A DNA stretch of 37,747 nt from Planctomycetes bacterium UBA7888 (GTDB taxonomy: Bacteria > Planctomycetota > UBA1135). A model generated the notes under the pieces. That model saw only the letters and a program-made list of their open reading frames with translations. It had not been told where the DNA came from and ran no database searches. The stretch is taken from the NCBI GenBank assembly GCA_002500505.1, contig DLRM01000044.1, positions 1-37,747 of the forward strand, in the 5' to 3' direction. The position numbers and the translations under genes are program-made. Positions 16,146-25,300 of the stretch are shown here, one piece after another (the first letter of the stretch is position 1; each line of letters opens with the position of its first letter).

Positions 16146-16903
16146 GTTCGAAGTCGGAACTCCATGCCTTGATTCAGGACTGGCCCGGTGCGGTAGTTGC
16201 TTTCTCTGGTGGTGTGGATAGCAGTGTTTTGTTGACCGCTTGCGTGGAGATTTTGGGGTCGGACAAAGTGCTTTCTGTCATCGCCGTGAGTCCATCCTTG
16301 GCACGAGCCGAGCTCGCAGAGGCTCGCAAGATAGCTGGATCTTTGGGAGTTGAATTGAAAGAGCTTCGGACGGGCGAATTCTCAGATAAGCGCTATCTTG
16401 CCAATTCTGGAGACCGATGCTTTTGGTGCAAGGAAGCCCTTTTTCAAGCATCTCAACCCTTTGCAATAGAGCGCGGTTGGGTTTTGTGTTATGGAGAGAA
16501 TGCTTCCGATGACGCAGAGGATCGTGCTGGTTCACGTTCGGCATCTTCTCGATTGGTTCGTGCTCCCCTTCGTGAAGTAGGTTGGACAAAAACTCGGGTT
16601 CGAGAGTTTGCCAGAAGTCGCCAATTATCTGTTTCAGAAAAACCAGCCATGCCGTGCTTGTCTTCCCGTATTCCGGTCGGAATTCCTGTCACGGTTGAAG
16701 CTCTTGAGAGGATTGAACGAATGGAAATCGCTATTAAAAGTCGAGGCTTTCAAATTGTCCGAGCTCGAGACTTTGGATTGAAGCGAGTACGAATTGAAAT
16801 TGGAACACAGGAGGTTATTAAGGCACAGGAATTACAGGAAGAGCTTCTCGCCCTTGCTCAAAAGGAGGGATATAAGGAGTTTGAATTAGCTGTGTATTGC
16901 TAA
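16142..16903 (+). CDS. larE: LarE-like ATP-dependent sulfur transferase
   Basis: PP-loop pyrophosphatase-family sulfur transferase of 253 aa. LarE activates carboxylates of pyridinium dicarboxylate mononucleotide by adenylation and inserts sulfur when making the nickel-pincer cofactor of lactate racemase and related enzymes. Visible marks are the PP-loop SGGVDSS (22-28), CFWC (Cys93 and Cys96), and PCLSSRIPVG with Cys172, which corresponds to the sacrificial Cys176 of Lactobacillus plantarum LarE. Having a CxxC in addition leaves open the [4Fe-4S]-using LarE type. larA, larB and larC are absent from the window. The gene is the last of the thiS operon, translationally coupled to the carbonic-anhydrase-like gene. 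A different sulfur or nitrogen transfer role is possible. Confidence 0.87.
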   Translation: MSSKSELHALIQDWPGAVVAFSGGVDSSVLLTACVEILGSDKVLSVIAVSPSLARAELAEARKIAGSLGVELKELRTGEFSDKRYLANSGDRCFWCKEALFQASQPFAIERGWVLCYGENASDDAEDRAGSRSASSRLVRAPLREVGWTKTRVREFARSRQLSVSEKPAMPCLSSRIPVGIPVTVEALERIERMEIAIKSRGFQIVRARDFGLKRVRIEIGTQEVIKAQELQEELLALAQKEGYKEFELAVYC

Positions 16904-16960
16904 AGAGATAGGCCTTGAGGGATTCTCGTGATTGCTGGGATGGCAAAGCTGGAGAAAGTA

Positions 16961-17046
16961 GACAATTGTCCCCATCCACTAGCTCCAATTAGGATATTTT
17001 CCAAGCACCCGAGAGATCGCAATCGAAGGTCGAAAAGAACCTTCGA
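16961..17046. other. Convergent intergenic segment with a palindrome and a hairpin
   Basis: Between larE and the end of the long minus-strand operon (16904-17053) there is a perfect 10-bp palindrome GACAATTGTC (16961-16970). There is also an 8-bp inverted repeat TCGAAGGT (17023-17030) and ACCTTCGA (17039-17046) around an 8-nt loop. The hairpin has no T-run on either side, so it is not a canonical intrinsic terminator. It may be a weak or Rho-assisted transcription end for the two converging operons. Confidence 0.4.
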
Positions 17047-17053
17047 GGGGAAG

Positions 17054-17647
17054 TTAGTTCACCCTTTTCCGGTGGTACTCGTCTAACCAGTGTCGATATC
17101 GAAGTGGCAAATCTTCGATTGCGGCATTCTGCAAGGCGTTCTGCAGTCTCGGTGGCAAGTCACCCCACGCCCCTGAACGGTGGTCAAACAAGAAGCGGCC
17201 CTGAAGTGGTTTTGGCCCTTGCTCACCATCTTTGTGTTCTTGCTCAGAAGGTTTAGGTTGCTTTGGTTGATCACCAGGCTTTTGCTCTGAATCCTTCGGT
17301 TTATTGTTGTCTTCAGAAGAATCCTTGGGGTCTCCACTGCCCTGACTATTGGACGTGTTTTCCGGAATTTTACTAAGCAATTCCTCCATATCTGTGAGGA
17401 GCTTCTGGCCTGATTCATGGGCTTGGTTGAGAAGAGAATCTAGAGGGCGATCGGGGGCTTCTACATCTAAACTTTCTCTCGCGTCGCGTAAATTTTGATG
17501 CACCTGCCGGAAATCTTCTCGTACAAGGTCAACCAGCTTTTGCAGTTCTTCTTGCCAATCAGGAACTTCCTGAAAACTCGGTTCCAGAGGCGGGTCGCTA
17601 GGAACGGGTTCTTGAAGAAGAAGGGCGGCAAAGAGTAGGAAGGACAT
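17054..17647 (-). CDS. Exported low-complexity protein with a C-terminal LP-motif, MoxR/Bat operon
   Basis: 197-aa protein of unknown function and last gene of the long operon. A very short hydrophobic N terminus (MSFLLFAALLLQEP) may be a signal or anchor. A helical segment at about 25-90 is followed by a highly polar linker rich in Lys, Pro, Gln, Ser and Glu (about 95-145). The C terminus carries WGDLPPRLQNAL and LPLRYRHWLDEYHRK. From memory, a similar WG-LP...YR...Y pattern ends proteins next to DUF4175 genes in planctomycetes; this was not checked. Its ATG shares one base with the preceding stop (TAATG), indicating tight coupling. A surface-exposed or periplasmic accessory subunit of the Bat-type complex is the likeliest role, by inference. 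Confidence 0.75.
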   Translation of the reverse strand: MSFLLFAALLLQEPVPSDPPLEPSFQEVPDWQEELQKLVDLVREDFRQVHQNLRDARESLDVEAPDRPLDSLLNQAHESGQKLLTDMEELLSKIPENTSNSQGSGDPKDSSEDNNKPKDSEQKPGDQPKQPKPSEQEHKDGEQGPKPLQGRFLFDHRSGAWGDLPPRLQNALQNAAIEDLPLRYRHWLDEYHRKRVN

Positions 17648-19083
17648 TAGAAGACTTCCTCTTCTTCGGTTGGTGGGTCTCCTCCGCTTGCCGCGGGGGA
17701 GGGCTCTTTTTCAAGGCGAGCAAGGATAGCTTCGTAAACCTGTCGCAATTCTTCCTGGGTTAAAAGCAGACGGTCCAGTTCGCGGAGGTCATCTTGGTCA
17801 ATATCCATTCCGGCTTCGGTTAAGAGAGCGCGGCGGTGGGTAAAGCGACTCAGTTTTTTGGAGTGGCGAGTTTGGAGGCGCTTTAGGAGTTGCAGTTCTT
17901 CAGCGAATCGGACTAGGGGTCTTCTCGATTGAGGACCCGCGCTCATGTTGCCGCCTTCCATTTGTTCGCGCATTCGCTCTGCTTCAGTTTGGATGGCCTC
18001 AAGGATCTCAATCCAGCCCAAGCGAATATCCTCTCCGGTTTCGATTTCTAGTTCCCCACAACGATAAGAAGGGGGAGCCAGAGCTCTCCCAAGCCAGGCA
18101 TGGTCGTCCACTAATTTCGACATCAAAAAAGGAATGGCATCAGCTCCACCGGTATTGACTTCAGTGAGAAGAAACTCTGCTTCTTTAGAGAGAGCGACTT
18201 GTTCGGTTGCCAAGCCTCTTAGCTTTACGCGGGCCGAGCGAGGCGTTCTTCCATTGGGGTGTTCATTATGAAGGTCCTTCATTGAGCTCAAGGAAAGAAC
18301 ATGCCGTTCTAAAATTGCCGCAATCTCTTTAGAGAGATTGATGAGCTCCTCCATTTTTTGGGCTTGCTTCAGCTCTCCCGATTTTCTTTGAGCTTCCTTT
18401 TGAGCTTCCCTGAGTTTTTCAAGAGCTTCCTTCTGCTTTTCGGTGGACTCTTCAGGAGAGCTCTCTGTTTTTTCAGAGGCCTCTTTCTGAGCTTTTGCAG
18501 CCTCATCAAGAAGGGGGTCGCCAAAAGAGAGTTCGGATACTTGTTCCGCTAATTCTTGAAGTTGTTCCGCGATTTCAATGGCAGATTCTTTTGGAAGGTC
18601 CCCTTTTTGCAGTGCCTCGGTTTCGGCAATGAGTTTCTTTTGTTCTTCAATCGCTTTTTCAATGCCAGCTTGTTTTTTGAAAGCGGCTTCCAATAGAGAA
18701 TCCATCTGGGCTTGAAGCTCATGTTTCAGGAGATAGTCCAGCAAAGCTTGCAGTTCTTCGACCATATGGGCTTGCTCTTCCAAGGCCGCACCAGTTTGCT
18801 GTTCCCACAATTCAGATGCGATGCCTTCCATAACGGCGGCCAAATCCGCGCCTTCGGTTGCCTGAAGAAGGCGTTCTCTCGCTCCAGCCAAAAGATCCGC
18901 TCGCTGAAGATTTCCTTCTGCAAGTTCTCGGTTTTCCAGGAGCTCTAAAAGGGTTTCTAGCCGTCGAGCGGTTTCTGCAAGTTGCCTCTGGTCCTTTGCC
19001 AAGCGTTGGTGGTCCTGACCCTGCGCCATGACCGTCTGCGGGAGAGCGCAGCAGGCAAGAGCAACGAGGAGGAGGCGTTTCAT
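17647..19083 (-). CDS. Periplasmic coiled-coil protein of the MoxR/Bat operon
   Basis: 478-aa protein of unknown function. It has a conventional signal peptide: basic KR, a hydrophobic core, and a likely cleavage after VMA before QGQ (about residue 21). The rest is predominantly alpha-helical with long heptad-like stretches, including a Lys/Glu/Ala-rich segment at about 195-260, so an extended coiled coil is likely. Two further helical blocks (about 265-370 and 390-465) and an acidic tail follow. I recognise no catalytic motif. It lies 18 bp after the DUF4175-like gene and overlaps the next gene by one base. Large DUF4175 proteins contain comparable coiled-coil regions, so this may be a separated partner of the preceding gene. 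Confidence 0.75.
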   Translation of the reverse strand: MKRLLLVALACCALPQTVMAQGQDHQRLAKDQRQLAETARRLETLLELLENRELAEGNLQRADLLAGARERLLQATEGADLAAVMEGIASELWEQQTGAALEEQAHMVEELQALLDYLLKHELQAQMDSLLEAAFKKQAGIEKAIEEQKKLIAETEALQKGDLPKESAIEIAEQLQELAEQVSELSFGDPLLDEAAKAQKEASEKTESSPEESTEKQKEALEKLREAQKEAQRKSGELKQAQKMEELINLSKEIAAILERHVLSLSSMKDLHNEHPNGRTPRSARVKLRGLATEQVALSKEAEFLLTEVNTGGADAIPFLMSKLVDDHAWLGRALAPPSYRCGELEIETGEDIRLGWIEILEAIQTEAERMREQMEGGNMSAGPQSRRPLVRFAEELQLLKRLQTRHSKKLSRFTHRRALLTEAGMDIDQDDLRELDRLLLTQEELRQVYEAILARLEKEPSPAASGGDPPTEEEEVF

Positions 19084-19101
19084 GGGAAGTGCTTATTCTA
19101 A

Positions 19102-21216
19102 TTAACGATTGGCGGACTCAATGGTTTGCAAATGAATTGCTCTTTGTCGCTCTAAGAGGCCTCTCAGGAGGTCAATCGCAGATTTGAAGTCCTCCCATTC
19201 AAGAAGGGCCTCCAGCATCGAACGAAGTTCCATTTCAAGGAGAGTTGCGGATTGTTGAGAGTCTTTGCCGGAATCAAGGGTGCGAAGAAGTTCATTCATT
19301 GAGCCTCGGCGAGATTGGAGGATTGCAAGAGCAAGGTCTCGAACCCAAGCGCTTCGCTCGATAAGAGGGGCAGAGGCTAAAGCCTGAACTATCGAATCGG
19401 CCCCGCCAGGGAAGCCAGGCTCGGAGCCGCTTCTAAGGAGGAGGTCTAAATCTGTTTGCGCAAGGAGATTCCCACTGTCCACATTGGCGTAAATCCTCTC
19501 CGAAAGAATCAGCGTAAGTTGCTCCTGAATTCGGCGACTGTTTTGGCGAAGGCTTCTGGGGGCACGTGGTTCCGGGGAATCTCCTCTGGCAATGGGGGCG
19601 ACGATTTCGATGAGTTTTTCGACTCGCTCTCGTACTCGAACCATCCCCTGCGCATGATGCTCTTCCAGTTCTTCTGGGGCCATCACTTCAATCCAAGGTG
19701 ATTCGGTCTCCTTGTTTTGTCCAGCCGGAGGGGCAAGGTCTCGAGCAAGTACTCGAGCGCGGAATCGCATTCCTTCTTCAGGATTTGGAGTGGTGTCTGA
19801 TTGTTCTGGAACTTGCAGTTTTTGAAACCAAGTTTCCTGTTTTGCCTTGGGAGTTAGTTCAAGGGAAAACCCGGAAAGGGGCAAGCCTGGAGCGAAAAGC
19901 GAAGCTTCGCTGAGTCCAAAATCATCCTTTGCTGAAATGAGCATAGGGACTGAGGCGCCAGGAAGAGTTGCCCAAGAAGTCACAGGAAAGAAAACCTCAA
20001 GCTCCGGAGGGTGATCGGCCTGCATTTTCCAACGAAGCAAAGCCGCTCTGGGGTTTATGAAGCCGTCGAGTCCACGTATAGACAGATGGCCTTCGCCGGA
20101 AGAGCTTGCATTGAGTTTTTTGTGGAAAGTGCCTGAGGTATCTGCAATCAAGATATCTCTAGAGCCATCCAAGGAATGCCATGAAACTTCGTCAGCAGGA
20201 GAGTTGAGTTGGAATTCGAGCTCCATATCACTTCCCTGTGGAATTCTGAGCTCATGTTGGTTTGATGTCCAAGGGTCGAGGCCCATGTAATCCGGAGGCG
20301 AAATGTGCACAAGCCAGGATTGAAAACCCGGTGCACGCCCGGGAAGAAGTTGCACAAAAGGAGTTCCGTCGGTGTCGTCGCCGCCTTCAAATCGCAGATT
20401 CACCGCTTCAAGAAGAGGAGGAAGACGCAAAACAAATTCCTCGCCGCCGACGCTCCGCATTTTTCGTTTCCGGTTGTTTCCCAAAGCCCAAACTGCTTCG
20501 GGAACTTTTCCTTCGGCTCGAATTCTAAGAGTGATGGAGGAAGATGCGGCAACGGAAAGGCGAAATTCCTCAGGGCCGACTTGCTCCCAGGCGGGAGGAG
20601 TGCCCCCTCCTTCCAAGCGAGGCGGAAGCAAAACAAGCTGGGTGGCGCGTGGCCAAATTTGTTTGCCTCCAAATAAGTGGTTGAGGAAAATCTTGGATTC
20701 TCCTGGTTGCCAAACAGCGAGAACAATTAGGACAAGCAAAGCAGAAAGACCGCGAGCAAGCCGCGCAAGTGAAAAGCGAGAAGGGAGAGCTGCGTTGGGT
20801 TCGAGGTCTTCTTGAAGAGCAAGCTCTGTTTGTTCGTGAACCTTCTGGAGCAGGTCAGGAGATATGCCGGTGTGCGGAGCAGAAATTTCTACGGATGTGC
20901 TGAGAAGTCCCGCAAGTTGAGGGTGACTACGTTCCCAAAGAGCGGCAAAATCTCGAGGGGAAGGGCGTTGTCGCAAGGGGGAGAGGATTCCTTTCCAAAG
21001 TAGATTGAGTTCCAAGAAAAGGCTTGAGAAAAGCAGAATCAATCGAACTTCAAAAGGAGGCTCAAAAAGTCGATCTATGGCATAAAGGGAAAGCAAGATT
21101 CCGCAAGTCTGCGCAAGAAAAAGCCCAATCCCACCTGCCAGGAACAAAGCAAGGCATCGAGCTTCCAGGCGGCGGAGAGCTCTTAGGACAGAGTGGGAGT
21201 GAGCGGATGAGCTCAT
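19102..21216 (-). CDS. DUF4175-like inner-membrane protein
   Basis: 704-aa membrane protein. Two transmembrane helices lie at about residues 20-46 and 55-76. A short cytoplasmic segment with PSPRDFAALWERSHPQLAGLLSTSVE follows, and a third helix lies at about 153-170. The large remainder is periplasmic and contains beta-rich Ig-like segments (SWLVHISPPDYMG is typical) and a helical C terminus. This layout matches the DUF4175 group found in planctomycetes and alphaproteobacteria, usually near BatA/MoxR genes. The family function is not established. ATG 21216 overlaps the toroid gene stop by 4 bp. The start is supported by the ATGA junction; no Shine-Dalgarno sequence was needed to decide it. 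Confidence 0.78.
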   Translation of the reverse strand: MSSSAHSHSVLRALRRLEARCLALFLAGGIGLFLAQTCGILLSLYAIDRLFEPPFEVRLILLFSSLFLELNLLWKGILSPLRQRPSPRDFAALWERSHPQLAGLLSTSVEISAPHTGISPDLLQKVHEQTELALQEDLEPNAALPSRFSLARLARGLSALLVLIVLAVWQPGESKIFLNHLFGGKQIWPRATQLVLLPPRLEGGGTPPAWEQVGPEEFRLSVAASSSITLRIRAEGKVPEAVWALGNNRKRKMRSVGGEEFVLRLPPLLEAVNLRFEGGDDTDGTPFVQLLPGRAPGFQSWLVHISPPDYMGLDPWTSNQHELRIPQGSDMELEFQLNSPADEVSWHSLDGSRDILIADTSGTFHKKLNASSSGEGHLSIRGLDGFINPRAALLRWKMQADHPPELEVFFPVTSWATLPGASVPMLISAKDDFGLSEASLFAPGLPLSGFSLELTPKAKQETWFQKLQVPEQSDTTPNPEEGMRFRARVLARDLAPPAGQNKETESPWIEVMAPEELEEHHAQGMVRVRERVEKLIEIVAPIARGDSPEPRAPRSLRQNSRRIQEQLTLILSERIYANVDSGNLLAQTDLDLLLRSGSEPGFPGGADSIVQALASAPLIERSAWVRDLALAILQSRRGSMNELLRTLDSGKDSQQSATLLEMELRSMLEALLEWEDFKSAIDLLRGLLERQRAIHLQTIESANR

Positions 21217-22301
21217 CGTTCAAAGATGGGCAGATACTCCCGAGGTATTTGAAGAATGAGGCAAGCTGTTGCTGTGGAATAGTGAGTTCCAGGACCAGTG
21301 GAATTGGGCCAGGAACCATCGTTAATCTGCATGCCAAGTAGCGTCTCTTGAATGTGGGAAAAGTAATTTCTCCAGCGGAGTCCCCCTGCCATATGGAAAG
21401 CCTGAACGCCGTAGTAATGACCATACCAAAAGTAATAATGCCCACGGTTTCGAATTCCCCATTTCGCACTATAGTCTTTGAGGTCGCTTTCTAAGTAGCG
21501 CAAACCATTTTCCAAATCTTCATCTGCATAAACTCCTGCATTAGTGAGGATGGTCACGCCGGCGGCGGTTAGGGCCCAGCTTGCACGAGTATCTAGAATC
21601 GGTTGATAACGAAAAGAACCCGGAGGATCAGCGGGGAGGTTCATGTTGAAGGAACGCCGAAGCATGGGTTGGTTCTTTCGGACGGCGCTGTCCCGTACAT
21701 AACGAACGGCTCGGTCAATCGTGCTGGAAGGGATTTGAATTCCGACATTTCTAGCGGCACGGAGAGCCATGACCTGGCATGCGCTGACCGACATATCGGC
21801 ATCCGCAGAGTGGGGGGTATAGCGCCACCCACCTTTGCTGTTTTGACTCGCAACAATCATGTCTGCCGCCCGTTGAAGAACTGGGCGAATTTCTCCCTTG
21901 CGATCCATGCCATATACCTCGGCCAAGAAGAGCGTGGCAAAGGCATGAGAATACATGCGGGTTTCGTTGGCGGAGATGTAGCCGTCAGCGCGGACGTTTT
22001 GGGCAACCCAGTGCGCAGCATCTTCAACGACTTTCCCATAAGGGCCGCGCCCAGGGACATGGCCACCGGCGAGAAAGGCCATTCCTGCGAGAGAGGTGAC
22101 CCCTAAGTGGGCAGCATGGGGATTCCAGACCTCATAACCGTTCCTGAGTTTGTAGCCGACATCTCCAGGCCAGGAGCCATTTTGCAATTGTTCTTGAGCG
22201 AGCCATGCCAAGCCTTTCTCGGCCGCGCGCCGTCCAGATTCCGAAAGAACCGAAGCGTCTGGTTCTTGGGGAAGAAGGAAAAGAAGGGTGGCGAGAATCA
22301 T
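21213..22301 (-). CDS. Prenyltransferase/squalene-oxidase-repeat toroid protein (probably non-enzymatic)
   Basis: 362-aa protein with an alpha/alpha toroid fold of the terpenoid cyclase/prenyltransferase class. Repeats with QW-like ends are visible: LAWLAQEQLQNGSWPG (about 31-46), WVAQNVRADGYIS, IVASQNSKGGWRY and LGMQINDGSWPNS. The squalene-hopene cyclase DxDD acid motif is not seen; the corresponding region reads DADMSVSACQVMAL. A lipid cyclase reaction is therefore unlikely, and a binding or scaffold role is more plausible. The N terminus MILATLLFLLPQEP is short and hydrophobic, suggesting export. It is coupled by 4-bp ATGA overlaps to the propeller gene upstream and the DUF4175-like gene downstream. 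Similar toroid proteins are common in planctomycete genomes. Confidence 0.85.
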   Translation of the reverse strand: MILATLLFLLPQEPDASVLSESGRRAAEKGLAWLAQEQLQNGSWPGDVGYKLRNGYEVWNPHAAHLGVTSLAGMAFLAGGHVPGRGPYGKVVEDAAHWVAQNVRADGYISANETRMYSHAFATLFLAEVYGMDRKGEIRPVLQRAADMIVASQNSKGGWRYTPHSADADMSVSACQVMALRAARNVGIQIPSSTIDRAVRYVRDSAVRKNQPMLRRSFNMNLPADPPGSFRYQPILDTRASWALTAAGVTILTNAGVYADEDLENGLRYLESDLKDYSAKWGIRNRGHYYFWYGHYYGVQAFHMAGGLRWRNYFSHIQETLLGMQINDGSWPNSTGPGTHYSTATACLILQIPREYLPIFER

Positions 22302-25300
22302 TTCGACCCGAAAAGAATGACACGTTGGTTGTCGTGAATCAAAGCTGCTTCATCCAAAAGGTGAATGGAAAGGTTTGGTCCTAGAGAGGCTGTTGGGAAA
22401 ACAAAGGAAGGAAGGGCCTTTTCCCCGGTTGAATTGATGGTGTGAAGTTGAAGTTCACGACTCCGGTTGGGCAAGCTCATCAAAAGAGGAACAAGCCAAC
22501 CATCCTTGGCTTCATGGGGGATAGGGAGTCGCCTACGAAGAATTTTTGACCAAGGCGAATGGGGCAGTTCGGTTTCCCAAAGTTGGGGGAAACCACCTTG
22601 CGAGTTGGGTAGTTTTCGGGCTGAGAGCAGAGTGTTGCCGTTGTCATTAGGTTGGAGAATAAGGATTTCAGATTTCCGGAGCCTCTTGCTCCGGTTTCCC
22701 ATAATTCCAAGCTGAGGGAAAAGGGAGTTGGGATGTTCCAAAGGGAATGAAGCTGGTGATGAAGTGGCATCGGGCCACCAATCCAGGCGAGGGTTGGGAA
22801 GGGTGCCTCGACCAGGAACCAAAGGAAGAAGAAGCGTTCCAATTCCCGTGGGGGCAGAGAAGGTTTTAAGGATTGCTTGAGGAGAAATGGGCCAAGCGGT
22901 CTGGGATTGGAAATCCGACAAGTAGGCGACGGGTTGTTTCTGGTCTGTGTCCAGGTGCAATATCTGGTTCTGGGAGAAGGTGAGGCCGTCTAAATCATCC
23001 CAAGAAGGTGCCGACGGTAGAGCGATAGGGGTAGGAATGGAGGATTCGAGGAGAGACCAATGCCAGGCAGAAGTCGATCGAATAAAAATGAGAAGAAGCT
23101 TGGAGCCATCTTTTACCAGTCGTGCCACGCGTTGAGTGTCGAGGTCAATACTGTGGTCTAGGAATAGGGCTCCTGTGGCGAGGTCCCTGACTTGAACTTG
23201 CAGTCCTTCGACTGTTTCGCATGCGAGGGCAAGGAAGGACCCCATTCGAAGAGGAAGGGAAGCCGAGTCGGCCGGGCCTGGCAAAGCTTGGGTTTCAAGA
23301 GTTCCGTCTAGTGAGAGTCGTATCCACTGGTTCCGCCAAATCAGAGTGGCACCGTTGGAATCGGAAAAGGCGGTTCCGCTTAAGTCGGAGAGCTGAATGT
23401 TTGGGTCAGAAGGGCTCCACTCGGCGAGGGGTTGAAGACCCAAGGAGTCCATCTTCAAAAGAGTGCAGGTCGAGCCCTTTTGAGTTACAAGAATGGCAGA
23501 GCGGTTAGATGTTCGACGGAGAGTTAAGAGTTTGGCACCCATTAAGTCTCCTTCAGAGAGCTTTAAGAAAGACTTAGGGAGGCGAGGCAATGGAGGCGAT
23601 TCAAAGTGCTCTGATGCTTCCTGGACAAAGGAGAGGAGCTTTTCATCGGTGGAGTGGTCACGAACCCAAGCAAGCAAACGAATGTGCCTCTTTGGGCTCA
23701 AGTCTTTTTGAAGAATTTCCTTGGCGACCCAACTGTGAACTGCTTTAGTTTCGGAAAAAATATCCCATAGCGTTGGGTTTTCAGGATTAGTTGATAGGTA
23801 TTCGCTGGCAATGCTCTCGATGGACTCTCTTTGCTCTGGTTTTTCAAGAAGCTGCTTGAGTTTGTCCTTGGCGAATAGGTGTAAAGTTTGGTTTTCAAGT
23901 TTGACTTGATTGCTTTCTTCTTCCATCAGAACTTGAAGTAGCTCATTCAGTAGATGGTCATCATCAGCGGCAGTATTTATCCGAGTGGAAGCAACAAACC
24001 AATAAAGAGCATTTCGGTTTCCATTGGTCGGGGTCCGATGATTCTTTAAAGCAGTTTCTAAAATATTGAAGGAAAGTTTGAAATGAGAATCGTTAGATTT
24101 TTGAGCACTAGTTTGCTTTATGCATAACCAGGCAGCGTCTAATTTTCGTTGAGCATGAGAACTATGGAGAGCAGGTTCTAAAAGAGGCATGCCATCTTTG
24201 ATTTGGCCCGCCGCAAAGTAAATCTGGGCAGCGACCATCAGCAACCTTTCTTTGAGTTCTTTGCGCGTTGCCATTTTTGCGAGAACTTTGCAGCGACTCG
24301 CAATTGAGAGAGGGGCCGAATTAGGGTTTTCAGAGAGTGAGTTTTCTAATACAGGAAGGATGTTCGCAATTTGAGAGTCATCTGCATTCTCAGGGATGGA
24401 GGCAATCGCGCCCTCTGGTGATGCCATTGCAATCACGCCACCAGGTCGAAGAATAAGGAGCATGCCCGGGAGGGCCTGAATGGAGCCCATGTCGGAGAGC
24501 CCCGTAGGCCACGGAATGTTTTGCCCTAAGGGTTGCCCAGTTTGTGGGTGAACGCGAAGAATCCCATCGAGATTGGGGAGAAACCATTCGTTTCGGGCAA
24601 GGGCCCCCATGCGTTGTTGGGCTACAGAACTTGTTTCGTGGAGAAGGGCTTCGGTATGAAAGTTGAGGCCAGTTGAGCCAGGAAAACCAAGAAAAGCACC
24701 ATGGGTTCCGTTAAAAAAGGCCCCATGAGGCGTCATGCTGACCAAGTTGGTTAGCTGAACGGGTTCTCCTCCAGCTTGCCACCCGGAGGGGAGTAAGCCG
24801 AGGAGCTCTCCATCTCTTGGATCCAACAAAAGTGCGTTTGCGCTATCCGTTGGAGTGAAAAGGAGGTGGCGATCAGTTATAGCTGGCGTTGCGTTTGCAA
24901 AAGAGCTTTCTCGGCGAGCCATTTCTCCCGTTTGATAAGTGTTCACTGAGGTTCGTTCATAGATTCGGGTCCAGAGCGCAGCACCGGAATAGGCATCAAC
25001 GGCGCAAACAGCTCCCAGATTGCTACACACATAGACCGTTTCATCACGAGTAGCTGGAGCGGGACAGGAAAGCTCCTGAAGGACATTTCCAAACAAGTTG
25101 CTTTCTCTTGTTCCGCTTACAAGGAAGGTACGCCATAGTTCTTTTCCCGAGTGAAGATCAAGAGCGAGGAGAGACAAATCCAAAGTCCCAGAGGCGTGGT
25201 AAACAGGAAGGAAAACCATGCCTGCTTTCGCAGCAGGAGGCGAGGCTGCCAAATCTTTCGCTGAGGTTCGATGCCTCGGGTCAGCCCAAGGAACCTGTTG

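Noticed and set aside
17023..17046. The hairpin downstream of larE as an intrinsic terminator
   Set aside because: There is no T-run on either strand after the stem, so I list it only as an intergenic hairpin.
21603..22106. 167-codon plus-strand frame opposite the toroid gene
   Set aside because: It is an antisense shadow with no recognisable domain; the minus-strand gene has clear QW-like repeats and coupled junctions on both sides.
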